This document shows positions 1 through 8,681 of a stretch of 27,210 nt of DNA, one piece after another. Positions within the stretch are counted from its first letter, which is position 1. Every line of letters starts with the position of its first letter. The stretch comes from Rubricella sp038526735 (GTDB lineage Bacteria > Pseudomonadota > Alphaproteobacteria > Rhodobacterales > Rhodobacteraceae): positions 1 through 27,210 of the forward strand of contig JBCBGM010000040.1 of assembly GCA_038526735.1 (NCBI GenBank). Reading direction: 5' to 3'. A model generated the notes under the pieces. The model had not been told where the DNA came from, did no database searches, and saw nothing but the letters and a program-made list of their open reading frames with translations. The position numbers were made by a program, and so were the translations under genes.

Positions 1-393
1 CACCGCGATCACGCGGCGATCCTGCAACTCATTGGGAACTTTGTAATAATACTGCACCGGTTTGAGTGTTTTCTCGTCGCGGTAGAGGCCCACAAACCCT
101 ACGCGCGCTGACGGGATCAGGTCCATCACACCATCCAAGAGGCCGTTGCCCGCCCGGAGGATCGAGATCAGCGCGAGCTTTTTGCCCTTTAGCACCGGCG
201 CTTCCATATCGGTCAGCGGTGTGTCGATTTTTGTGGTCGTGAGCGGCAAATCGCGGGTGACCTCATAGGCCAGCAGGTGGCTGATCTCTTGCAACAGCTG
301 GCGAAACACGGCTGTGGGCGTGGTGCGCTCGCGCATCAGGGTCAGCTTGTGCTGGACAAGCGGGTGATCAACGACGGTCAGGTGCTGGGTCAT
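1..393 (-). CDS. upp: Uracil phosphoribosyltransferase, N-terminal part (cut by window edge)
   Basis: This cytosolic salvage enzyme makes UMP from uracil and PRPP. I read 131 codons from an ATG at 391-393 to the window edge. The family is normally about 208-210 residues, so the C-terminal half, which holds the PRPP-binding loop, lies outside. The visible part begins MTQHLTVVDHPLVQHKLTLM and contains ISILRAGNGLLDGV and GLYRDEKTLKPVQYYYKVP, both characteristic of Upp. The start lies 3 bases downstream of the add stop codon, so it is probably the last or a late gene of the nucleoside operon. It would recapture uracil released from uridine and deoxyuridine by the phosphorylase encoded upstream. 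Confidence 0.95.
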   Translation of the reverse strand, partial: MTQHLTVVDHPLVQHKLTLMRERTTPTAVFRQLLQEISHLLAYEVTRDLPLTTTKIDTPLTDMEAPVLKGKKLALISILRAGNGLLDGVMDLIPSARVGFVGLYRDEKTLKPVQYYYKVPNELQDRRVIAV

Positions 394-396
394 GGC

Positions 397-1374
397 TCAG
401 GTCTCCGGAAAAAGCGGCAACAGGCGGGTGCGGGTCGCATCATCGCAAAAAGCATGCGCGAGGGCTGTGCGGTTTTGGGCGTCAAAGTCAGCGCGCTCCC
501 ATCCGAAGGTTTCGTTGAGATGGGCGTATTCGCTGGTGAGTGTGGTGTGAAAATAGGGCGGGTCATCGGTGGAGATGCAGAGCGGCACTCCAGCCTCTCT
601 CAGCGTTTGAACCGGATGATCGGCCCAGCTGGAATACACGCCGAGGGCGATGTTCGAGCCCGGGTTTGTCTCGAGCAAGATCTGGCGGTCTGCGAGCTCA
701 TTCACGAGGTCTGTGTCTTCGATCGCACGAACACCATGGCCAAGCCGCGACACCCCGAGCGTGAGCGCGGAGCGCACGCTTTCTGGCCCGCCAAACTCGC
801 CTGCATGACACGTCAGCCCCAGCCCCGCTTCTCTAGCAATCGCGAAGGCCTGCGCAAAATCGGCGGCGGTCAGGTAGCGCTCTTCGCCGCCCATGCCGAA
901 CCCGACGAGCAGGGGGCTGGTCGCTTCCACCGCCAGCCTCGCGGCGTCAGCCGCTTTTTCTGGGCCGAGGTTGCGGATGGCTGTGGAGATGAACCGGGTT
1001 TCGACCTCGGGCACCGATAACGTGCCCTCTTCCATTGCGGCGAGATGTTCTGCCCAGGCCACTCGGTCTCCGCCGCCCGAGATATGTGGCGCAATGAAGA
1101 TTTCGGTATAGACCACGCCCTGCACCGCGGATTGGCGCAGGACTTCTTCCACCAGCCGTTTCGAGTGCCCCGGCGTTTTGATCACCGCGGTGGCGGCCAT
1201 GTAGCACTTCAGGAACTCAGCGAAGTCATTCCAGTGATAGTGCCCTACGTCATCAAAAACGCCCGTCAGCGTGACGCCCTGTTCTTCGGCTAAGGAACGG
1301 ATGAGCGTCGGAGGGGCCGCGCCCTCAAGGTGCAGGTGTAGCTCAACCTTCGGGAGGGTCCGCCAATCGGTCAT
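397..1374 (-). CDS. add: Adenosine deaminase
   Basis: This 325-residue amidohydrolase converts adenosine or deoxyadenosine to inosine or deoxyinosine, which feed the purine nucleoside phosphorylase of the same operon. Visible family motifs are the N-terminal metal ligands in VELHLHLEGA (about residues 10-19), the catalytic CHAGE, the LGHGVRA segment and STDDPPYF with the metal-binding aspartate. Length is normal for bacterial Add. The ATG at 1372-1374 overlaps the deoB stop by four bases (ATGA), indicating translational coupling. Related adenine deaminases share the fold. The operon, full of nucleoside phosphorolysis enzymes, favours adenosine as substrate, but this is inference. Confidence 0.92.
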   Translation of the reverse strand: MTDWRTLPKVELHLHLEGAAPPTLIRSLAEEQGVTLTGVFDDVGHYHWNDFAEFLKCYMAATAVIKTPGHSKRLVEEVLRQSAVQGVVYTEIFIAPHISGGGDRVAWAEHLAAMEEGTLSVPEVETRFISTAIRNLGPEKAADAARLAVEATSPLLVGFGMGGEERYLTAADFAQAFAIAREAGLGLTCHAGEFGGPESVRSALTLGVSRLGHGVRAIEDTDLVNELADRQILLETNPGSNIALGVYSSWADHPVQTLREAGVPLCISTDDPPYFHTTLTSEYAHLNETFGWERADFDAQNRTALAHAFCDDATRTRLLPLFPET

Positions 1375-2560
1375 AGGAGCGATTGCCCATGTGCGCCCGG
1401 CGGCAAACCGAGATGTGCGGCGATGGTCTCTGCCACATCCGTGAACCCGCAGTGCCCCAGGTTGAGCGCCCCCGCTCCGGCGATCAAAACCGGCACCCGC
1501 TCGCGCGTATGCTCGGTGCCGTGCCAGGTCGGGTCATTGCCATGGTCAGCGGTGATGATCAGCAGATCTCCGGCGCGCAGTTTATCTGTGATCTCTGGCA
1601 GCCGGCGGTCAAACGCCTCGATATGGCGCGCGTAGCCCGCGACGTTGCGCTGATGGCCGTAGAGAGAGTCGAACTCCACATAATTGGCGAAGATCAGGTC
1701 GCCGTCTTTAGCCTCGTCCATCAAGCGCGCCGTTTCGCTGACGAGGGCCATATCGTCGGCGCCTTTGAAAACTTCGGTGATGCCCTGATGGGCAAAGATA
1801 TCTCCGATCTTCCCTACAGCGAGCGTCCGTCCACCAGCTGCAATCACGCGGTCACACAGCGTGGGTTCAGGAGGCGCGATGGCGTAGTCGCGACGGTTTG
1901 GGGTGCGTTTGAAATCACTCGGGTCACCAACAAATGGTCGGGCGATGACCCGACCGACACTTAACGGATGCACGATCTTGGCCGCGATCTCACAGACTTC
2001 ATAGAGCCGGTCGAGGCCGAAGTGCTCTTCATGCGCGGCGATCTGAAAGACGCTGTCGGCGGAAGTGTAGCAGATCGGGGCGCCCGTGCTGAGGTGCTCT
2101 TCGATATACTCGCTGATGACCGGAATACCGCTGGCGTGTTTGTTCCCTAAGATGCCAGGCAGGTTGGCCTCTGCGATCAGCCGCTTAGTGATTTCCGCCG
2201 GAAACGAGGGCACGGTTTTGGGGAAGTAGTGCCAATCCCAGGGCACCGGAACGCCCGCAAGCTCCCAGTGGCCGGAAGGGGTGTCTTTGCCGATACTCTT
2301 TTCCGTGGCGACAGCCCAGGCCCCCGTGTGAGGGGCGGCGAGCGCAGGCAAATCAATCGCTGCGGCCATGGCGTGGCGCAGGCCCAACGCATCGAGGTTG
2401 GGCGTGTGGAGCGGGCCGGAGCGACCCTCCTCCGCCAACCCGGCCGCGCAAGCCTCTGCGATATGCCCGAGCGTGTTGGACCCTTCGTCGCCGAAATCCG
2501 CGGCATCGGGCGCGCCGCCGCATCCGACAGAATCCATCACCAAGAGCATCGCCCGCGCCA

Positions 2561-2561
<1 letters not shown>
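1371..2561 (-). CDS. deoB: Phosphopentomutase
   Basis: DeoB interconverts ribose 1-phosphate with ribose 5-phosphate, and deoxyribose 1-phosphate with deoxyribose 5-phosphate. It links nucleoside phosphorolysis to the pentose phosphate pathway and to DeoC. The 396-residue protein has the alkaline-phosphatase-superfamily layout: metal site near the N terminus (LLVMDSVGCGGAPDA), the phosphorylated-threonine motif DTPSGHWEL at about residue 94, and C-terminal metal ligands in ITADHGNDPTWHGTEHTRE. Length is normal for bacterial DeoB. The ATG overlaps the deoA stop by one base (TGATG), and its own stop overlaps the add start. Confidence 0.95.
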
Positions 2562-3864
<1,303 letters not shown>

Positions 3865-3865
<1 letters not shown>

Positions 3866-4626
3866 CAGTAGCCCGCCTGCGCCTCAGGCGCGTCTGCGCC
3901 GTCGAGGGTTGCAAGAAGTGCGGTGAGCACGCCCGATGCGCCAATACGGAACATCGTGGGCGTCGCCCAGTCTGGCCCCATGATCTCATCACACAGCGCG
4001 AGATAGGCGGCAGCATCTTCGGTGGTTTTGATGCCCCCCGCGGGTTTAAAGCCAACCGGCCCGCCATGATCGCGGATCGCCTCGAGCAGAATGCGGGCGG
4101 AGGTGAGGGTTGCGTTGACAGGCACTTTGCCGGTTGAGGTTTTGAGGAAGTCGGCGCCGCCCTCCAACGCCAAATCGCATGCTTGGCGGATCAGGGTCGG
4201 GTCGCCGAGAATGCCCGTCTCCAGAATGGTCTTCACCCGCGCTCCATCGGCCGCATCTTTCACCCGCGCGACAAGCGAGGTGACATCATTCGCCTCCCCC
4301 TCCATCAGTTTGGGGTAGGGGATCACGAGGTCGATTTCGTCGGCGCCGTCATCGATGGCCTTTTCTGTCAGGTCCACGACCTCTTCGGGTGTGTCCATTC
4401 CGGAGGGGAAGTTCACGACCGTCGCAACCTTGATCGCGGTGCCCGTTAGGCTGCGCTTAGCGGTGATGATGAATTGCGGCCAAATGCACACGGCGGCCGT
4501 AGGCCCGTGCTTGGATTGCGCCCGGGCGCAGAGCGCCTCCACATCCTCAATGGTGCAGTCATCGTTGAGGTTGGTCAGGTCGAGGCTGGCCAGCGCGCGG
4601 GCAGCTGTTGTTTTGAGATCGGTCAT
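3865..4626 (-). CDS. deoC: Deoxyribose-phosphate aldolase
   Basis: This class I aldolase splits 2-deoxyribose 5-phosphate into glyceraldehyde 3-phosphate and acetaldehyde. The 253-residue protein shows the Schiff-base lysine in ADFLKTSTGKVP, the second active-site lysine in VGFKPAGGIKT, and the conserved acidic patch in ADEIDLVIPY. It resembles the shorter DeoC type and is of normal length. It sits between deoA and the purine nucleoside phosphorylase gene: the ATG overlaps the phosphorylase stop (ATGA) and its stop overlaps the deoA start (TGATG). It is the exit from deoxynucleosides to glycolysis. No acetaldehyde dehydrogenase gene is seen in the window. Confidence 0.95.
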
Positions 4627-5408
4627 GCAGCCCTCACAAAGGCTTTGATCAGGCGAGAGAATTGCGGTTTTGCCTTGTCCGCCTCGGATTTGGTTTCGTC
4701 ATGCGACAGGTCCGCGCCGGTCATCCCTGCCGCGAAGTTGGTGATGAGAGAGACGGCGGCAACCTTCAGCCCCAGTCGCTGCGCGAGGATGTTCTCGGGC
4801 ACCGTGGACATGCCCACCGCATCCGCCCCCAAAATGCGGATCGCGTTGATCTCTGCCGGGGTCTCAAACGACGGGCCAGAGAACCAGGCGTAGACGCCTT
4901 GGTGCAGGGTAATCCCCTCCGCCTCCGCCGCTGCGCGCATCTTCAGTTGAAGCGGCAGCGGGTAGGCAGCGGTCATAGAGACAAAGCGCTCATCCCCCGG
5001 CTCTCCGATCAGCGGGTTGAGGCCAGACCAGTTGAGATGATCGGTGATCTGCATCAGTGATCCGGGCGGCATCTCTTCGCGCGTGGACCCGGCAGAGTTG
5101 GTCAGCATAAGTGTCTCGGCCCCGAGCGCTTTGAGGCATTCCAAGGCGGGGCGCATCGCGGCGGCATTGCCATCCTCATAGTAGTGTTTACGACCTGAAA
5201 GGATCGCAACGCGCTGCCCCTCAAATTGTCCTACGACCATCTTGCCGGAGTGCCCTGTCACGCCCGAAGCGCCCAGACCGGGGATGTCTTCAAACGGGAT
5301 CGCGACGCCCTCAACCTCATCCGCCAGCGCACCGAGGCCGGAGCCGAGGATCAGGCCCATCGAAATCGGCTCTGGGCCGACTTGCTCTCGGATCGCGTCG
5401 AAACTCAT
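4623..5408 (-). CDS. punA: Purine nucleoside phosphorylase, trimeric (mammalian-like) type
   Basis: This 261-residue enzyme carries out phosphorolysis of purine nucleosides, probably inosine and guanosine and perhaps xanthosine, to free base and (deoxy)ribose 1-phosphate. It belongs to the low-molecular-mass trimeric family rather than hexameric DeoD. The evidence is LILGSGLGALADE near the N terminus, SGRKHYYEDG with the phosphate-binding Arg and His, TLMLTNSAGS, and VGMSTVPENILA with the base-site region. Substrate choice between inosine/guanosine and xanthosine cannot be settled by reading. It overlaps cdd upstream and deoC downstream, each by ATGA. The product hypoxanthine could pass to xanthine dehydrogenase, whose maturation gene is at the right end of the window. 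Confidence 0.92.
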   Translation of the reverse strand: MSFDAIREQVGPEPISMGLILGSGLGALADEVEGVAIPFEDIPGLGASGVTGHSGKMVVGQFEGQRVAILSGRKHYYEDGNAAAMRPALECLKALGAETLMLTNSAGSTREEMPPGSLMQITDHLNWSGLNPLIGEPGDERFVSMTAAYPLPLQLKMRAAAEAEGITLHQGVYAWFSGPSFETPAEINAIRILGADAVGMSTVPENILAQRLGLKVAAVSLITNFAAGMTGADLSHDETKSEADKAKPQFSRLIKAFVRAA

Positions 5409-5794
5409 TTCATCTGATCCTCATCGAAGGCGCCGGGCAGAAGTTCTGCCACGGTCATCGTCATCTGGCTGTCGCGGCCAACCATGTGCACTTTTACATC
5501 TGCCGCCGCAAACTCTTTGAGCTTCTGGCGGCAACCGCCGCAAGGGGTGACGGGTACGGGGCTGTCAGCGACAACGCAAACTTCTTGCACTTCACGCGCA
5601 CCCGCTGCGCACATCGCGGCAATCGCACCAGCCTCAGCACATGTGCCCTCGGGGTAGGCGACATTCTCGACGTTGCAGCCGGAGAAAATCCCATCCGGTG
5701 TGCGCAAAGCTGCACCGACGTGAAACCCCGAATAGGGCGCGTAAGCGTTCTCTTTCGAGTCCAAAGCTCGCTGAAGGAGTTCGTCAAATGACAC
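5405..5794 (-). CDS. cdd: Cytidine deaminase
   Basis: Cdd converts cytidine and deoxycytidine to uridine and deoxyuridine. The 129-residue protein is the small tetrameric type. The zinc site is complete: the catalytic Glu and first Cys in TCAEAGAI (around residue 53) and the paired Cys in PCGGCRQ (around residue 90). The N-terminal NAYAPYSGFHVGAAL segment is typical. The start codon is GTG at 5792-5794, inside the end of the RidA-family gene with an 11-base overlap. A purine-rich GAGGGG stretch just upstream can serve as ribosome binding site, and no in-frame ATG gives a better start. Its stop overlaps the next start (ATGA). Confidence 0.94.
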   Translation of the reverse strand: MSFDELLQRALDSKENAYAPYSGFHVGAALRTPDGIFSGCNVENVAYPEGTCAEAGAIAAMCAAGAREVQEVCVVADSPVPVTPCGGCRQKLKEFAAADVKVHMVGRDSQMTMTVAELLPGAFDEDQMK

Positions 5795-6248
5795 GGAACT
5801 GCCCCTCTACCTCGACCGCCACATTGTAGGGCAAAGTGGCCACCCCGATCGCCATGCGAGTGTGTTTGCCGGCCTCTCCAAAGGCTTGCATGAACAGGTC
5901 TGAGGCGCCATTCGCCACCTGGCTTTGTCCATAAAAGTCTGGCGACGAGTTCACATAGATCGCGAGGCGAAGAGTCTGCTCCACACGGTCTAAGTTGCCA
6001 TACGCCGCGTTTTGTAGATGGGCGATCACGTTCAAAGCCGCGAGCTGCGCTGCCGCCTGACCTTCTTCCAAACTCCAGTCTTCACCCACTTTGCCGATAT
6101 ACCGTCGTTCCCCGTTCCACTGTGACAGCTGCCCGGTAATGAATACCGTTGAGCCATCGCGGATAAAGGGCGTGTAATTCGCGCCCGGGGTGCTGGCGTC
6201 TGGAAGAGTGAGCCCTATTGACGACAGCCGTTCAAGAACTGCGCTCAT
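5784..6248 (-). CDS. RidA/YjgF/UK114-family protein
   Basis: This 154-residue RidA-superfamily protein contains the family pattern GSTVFITGQLSQWNG and the C-terminal RMAIGVATLPYNVAVEVEGQF. RidA proteins hydrolyse reactive enamine or imine intermediates, and one branch, RutC, acts in uracil catabolism. This protein belongs to the longer group often annotated only as RidA family; its substrate is not known to me. Its place in a nucleoside operon behind a RutR-like operator makes a base- or aldehyde-related clean-up role plausible, but that is inference. The ATG at 6246-6248 overlaps the permease stop by one base (TGATG); a GTG three bases earlier is an alternative start. Confidence 0.88.
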   Translation of the reverse strand: MSAVLERLSSIGLTLPDASTPGANYTPFIRDGSTVFITGQLSQWNGERRYIGKVGEDWSLEEGQAAAQLAALNVIAHLQNAAYGNLDRVEQTLRLAIYVNSSPDFYGQSQVANGASDLFMQAFGEAGKHTRMAIGVATLPYNVAVEVEGQFRVI

Positions 6249-7198
6249 CACCGCTCTTTCACATAAGGCACGCCGCCCGCTTTGGGGGCCTTAGCCTGCC
6301 CGATAAAGCCTGCAAGCAGGACCACCACAAGCAGGTACGGCATCGCCTGGATGAGCTGGACTGGCACCTCTCCGATCAACCAAAGCTCGCGCCCCTGAAG
6401 GCGCGCCTCCGCCGCATCGAGGAAGCCGAAGAGCAGGCATGCGAGCATCGCCTGCACCGGGCGCCATTTGGCGAAGATGAGGGCTGCGAGGGCGATAAAG
6501 CCTCGGCCCGCGCTCATATTGTTCACGAACCCTGCGTTCAGCGCCATCGAGAGGGTCGCCCCCGCGAGGCCACAGAGCACGCCACAGATGATCACCGCCT
6601 GATAGCGCATCAGCACGACCGAGATGCCCGCTGTATCGACCGCCGCCGGGTTCTCTCCTACGGCCCGCAGGCGCAGGCCAAAGCGGGTGCGGAACAGAAC
6701 GTACCACGTCAGCGGCACCGCCCCGAACGCGAGAAAGACGAAGAGTGAGTGGGTAAAGAAGAGGCTCCAGATCGGGTCTAGGATCGGCACACCTTCAAAG
6801 TAGTTCGGCACCTCGGTAAAGCGGGCATCGCCGAGCGACGGTGTGCGCCCGCCCATCCGGAAGAGTGCGTTGCCGATGACGGCAGTGAGCCCAAGCGCGA
6901 GGAAGTTGATCGCCACGCCCGAGACGATCTGGTTTCCGCGGAACGTGATACAGGCAATCCCGTGCAAGAGTGCGAAGAACACGGAGGTGAAGATGGCGAT
7001 CAGCAGGGCGAGCCACGCGTCGCCAAGGATTACACCTGCCGCAGCGCCCGCAAAGGCAGCCGCCAGCATTTTACCCTCAAGCCCGATGTCGAACACTCCG
7101 GAGCGCTCTGAATAGAGCCCAGCCAAACACGCCAGCAGCAGCGGCGTTGCGCCACGAATGGTGCTTTCGCCGAAGGAGACCCAAAACCCGATATCCAT
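6248..7198 (-). CDS. Nucleoside-type ABC transporter permease (second permease)
   Basis: This inner-membrane permease of about 316 residues belongs to the BPD_transp_2 family used by BMP-type nucleoside importers. It begins with a hydrophobic segment and SERSGVFDIGLEGKMLAAAF, the motif shared with branched-chain amino acid and nucleoside permeases. Eight or nine hydrophobic stretches follow, including VSGVAINFLALGLTAVIGN and GRGFIALAALIFAKW. It should form a heterodimer with the permease encoded immediately upstream, powered by the ATPase at 8678-10198. ATG at 7196-7198 gives a TGATG junction with the upstream stop and lies 7 bases after GGAGG; the adjacent GTG at 7199-7201 is an alternative start. 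Confidence 0.9.
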   Translation of the reverse strand: MDIGFWVSFGESTIRGATPLLLACLAGLYSERSGVFDIGLEGKMLAAAFAGAAAGVILGDAWLALLIAIFTSVFFALLHGIACITFRGNQIVSGVAINFLALGLTAVIGNALFRMGGRTPSLGDARFTEVPNYFEGVPILDPIWSLFFTHSLFVFLAFGAVPLTWYVLFRTRFGLRLRAVGENPAAVDTAGISVVLMRYQAVIICGVLCGLAGATLSMALNAGFVNNMSAGRGFIALAALIFAKWRPVQAMLACLLFGFLDAAEARLQGRELWLIGEVPVQLIQAMPYLLVVVLLAGFIGQAKAPKAGGVPYVKER

Positions 7199-8301
7199 CA
7201 CGCAGCCTCCGCTTTGGCGCTCGGGGGCGCGAAGAGGGGGGCGATGAGCGGCCTGAACAGGAACTCCATCGCGCCCGCAAACAAGATCACCAGGCCCTGG
7301 ATCACCACGATCATGTCGCGGTTGATGGTGGGCATCTCAAACGCCAACTCCGCCCCACCTTGGTAGAGCACGCCAAACAGAAGAGCCGCAAAGCAGATCC
7401 AGAGCGGGTGCGAGCGGCCCATCAGGGCGACTGCGATGCCGACAAACCCCGCCTGTTGTGGGATGTCGAGGAAGATGCGGTTCTGCTCCCCCATCACCGG
7501 GTTGAGCGCCATCATGCCTGCGAGCGCGCCCGACAGCGCCATGATTGTGACGACCACCCGAGTGGTAGAGATACCAGCATAGCGCGCGGCCTCCGGGTTG
7601 GCGCCATAAGTCCGCACCTCATAGCCAAAGCGCGTGCGCCAGATCAGGATGTAGACGAACACGCAGGCGATGAAGGCCACGATCAGCGACAGGTTCGCTG
7701 GGCTGCCGGAGATGCCGGGCACAAGTGGCTCTAGCCACGTAAGCTTTGGCAACCATGCCGTCTCTTCAAACGTGCGAGACTGCACGGAGGCATTTCCGGG
7801 CACCTTGAGGTAGTTGACGATCAAATAGACCATCAGCGAAAAGCTGAGGAAATTGAACATGATGGTGGTGATCACCACATGCGCGCCGCGCTTTGCGTAG
7901 AGGTATCCGGGGATCGCCCCCCACAGCGCGCCCATCGCGGCACCGCCCAGGATCGCAAAGGGCAAAATTCCGTACCAAGGCAGGGTCTGATCGAGCGCAA
8001 GGCAGGCAAGCCCAACCCCCAAACCGCCAACATAGGCCTGCCCCTCCCCGCCAATGTTGAACTGGCTGGCATGGAAGGCGACGGCCACCGCGAGCCCGGT
8101 GAAGATGAAGTTGGTGGTGTAGAAGAGCGTGTAGCCAAACCCCTCCCCATAACCGAAGGCGCCGAACAGGATGAAGCCCACGGCATCCAGCGGGTTCTCC
8201 CCAATCGCGAGCACGACGAGGCCCGCAACGAGGAAGGCGGCGATGAGGTTGAGTATCGGCAGCAGGCCATAATCGACCCAGCCGGGGAGTTGTTTGTTCA
8301 T
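7198..8301 (-). CDS. Nucleoside-type ABC transporter permease (first permease)
   Basis: This inner-membrane permease of about 367 residues is of the BPD_transp_2 family. Recognisable segments are ASQFNIGGEGQAYVGGLGVG, the usual GEGQ motif of the first permease of BMP importers, and FGYEVRTYGANPEAARYAGI, the cytoplasmic coupling loop that contacts the ATPase. About ten hydrophobic helices are visible. A 14-residue extension could be read upstream, but ATG at 8299-8301 (MNKQLPGW) is preferred. It overlaps the orphan gene's stop (ATGA) like nearly every junction in this operon, and it has an upstream AGAGGGCGG. It pairs with the downstream permease. Confidence 0.9.
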   Translation of the reverse strand: MNKQLPGWVDYGLLPILNLIAAFLVAGLVVLAIGENPLDAVGFILFGAFGYGEGFGYTLFYTTNFIFTGLAVAVAFHASQFNIGGEGQAYVGGLGVGLACLALDQTLPWYGILPFAILGGAAMGALWGAIPGYLYAKRGAHVVITTIMFNFLSFSLMVYLIVNYLKVPGNASVQSRTFEETAWLPKLTWLEPLVPGISGSPANLSLIVAFIACVFVYILIWRTRFGYEVRTYGANPEAARYAGISTTRVVVTIMALSGALAGMMALNPVMGEQNRIFLDIPQQAGFVGIAVALMGRSHPLWICFAALLFGVLYQGGAELAFEMPTINRDMIVVIQGLVILFAGAMEFLFRPLIAPLFAPPSAKAEAA

Positions 8302-8681
8302 GACCCGCCCTCTGAGGTTTGATCGGAGTTCCACTCTTTCCACACGCGTCTGCTCAGTACTTGAGCACGCGAAAGGCTGGGTAAGTGAAATGCAACTATA
8401 AATAAACCTACAGAAAAATATAGGTTTAAATTCTCTGCCGAAAACATAATTGGGAAGGAAATTAAAGCAAATTCGAGATTAAAGGGTGATATATCATCAA
8501 TTCTGGGCTTCATTATTACAGATCCAAATACAAAAAATCCAAAAAACAAAAATAAAAATGGCATCGAAATCGCGAATTCTAGCGTCTCTGAAAAGCTGTG
8601 GTGGTACAGAGAGGACAGAATGAATGAGCTAGCTATTCCGCTTACAACACACAGACAAAAGAAGACCGCTGTCCAAATCAC
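8298..8681 (-). CDS. Orphan small membrane protein, AT-rich, inside the transporter operon
   Basis: I do not recognise this 127-residue protein. It has an N-terminal hydrophobic helix (about residues 2-23), a second, Phe-rich one (about 38-56, FLFLFFGFFVFGS), and hydrophobic stretches around 70-80 and 88-100. The end is polar. The start is GTG at 8679-8681, overlapping the ATPase stop (GTGA), with GGAGG seven bases upstream. The stop overlaps the permease start (ATGA), so it is coupled on both sides. The central DNA (about 8395-8670) is strikingly AT-rich, with codons such as TTA, ATA and AAA that neighbours avoid. That suggests horizontal origin or relaxed selection. A role as an accessory subunit of the ABC importer is only inferred from position. 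Confidence 0.72.
   Translation of the reverse strand: MIWTAVFFCLCVVSGIASSFILSSLYHHSFSETLEFAISMPFLFLFFGFFVFGSVIMKPRIDDISPFNLEFALISFPIMFSAENLNLYFSVGLFIVAFHLPSLSRAQVLSRRVWKEWNSDQTSEGGS

Noticed and set aside
1921..1944. Second RutR-like site (ACCAACAAATGGT)
   Set aside because: The arms do not form the TGACCA/TGGTCA palindrome at the right spacing, and it lies inside deoB coding sequence.
8302..8343. 14-residue extension of the first permease
   Set aside because: It would overlap the orphan gene by 46 bases. The ATG at 8299-8301 gives a 4-base overlap and a normal N terminus.
8395..8670. AT-rich stretch as an insertion sequence remnant or origin
   Set aside because: There are no terminal inverted repeats, transposase similarity or iterons, and the stretch is a continuous frame coupled at both ends.
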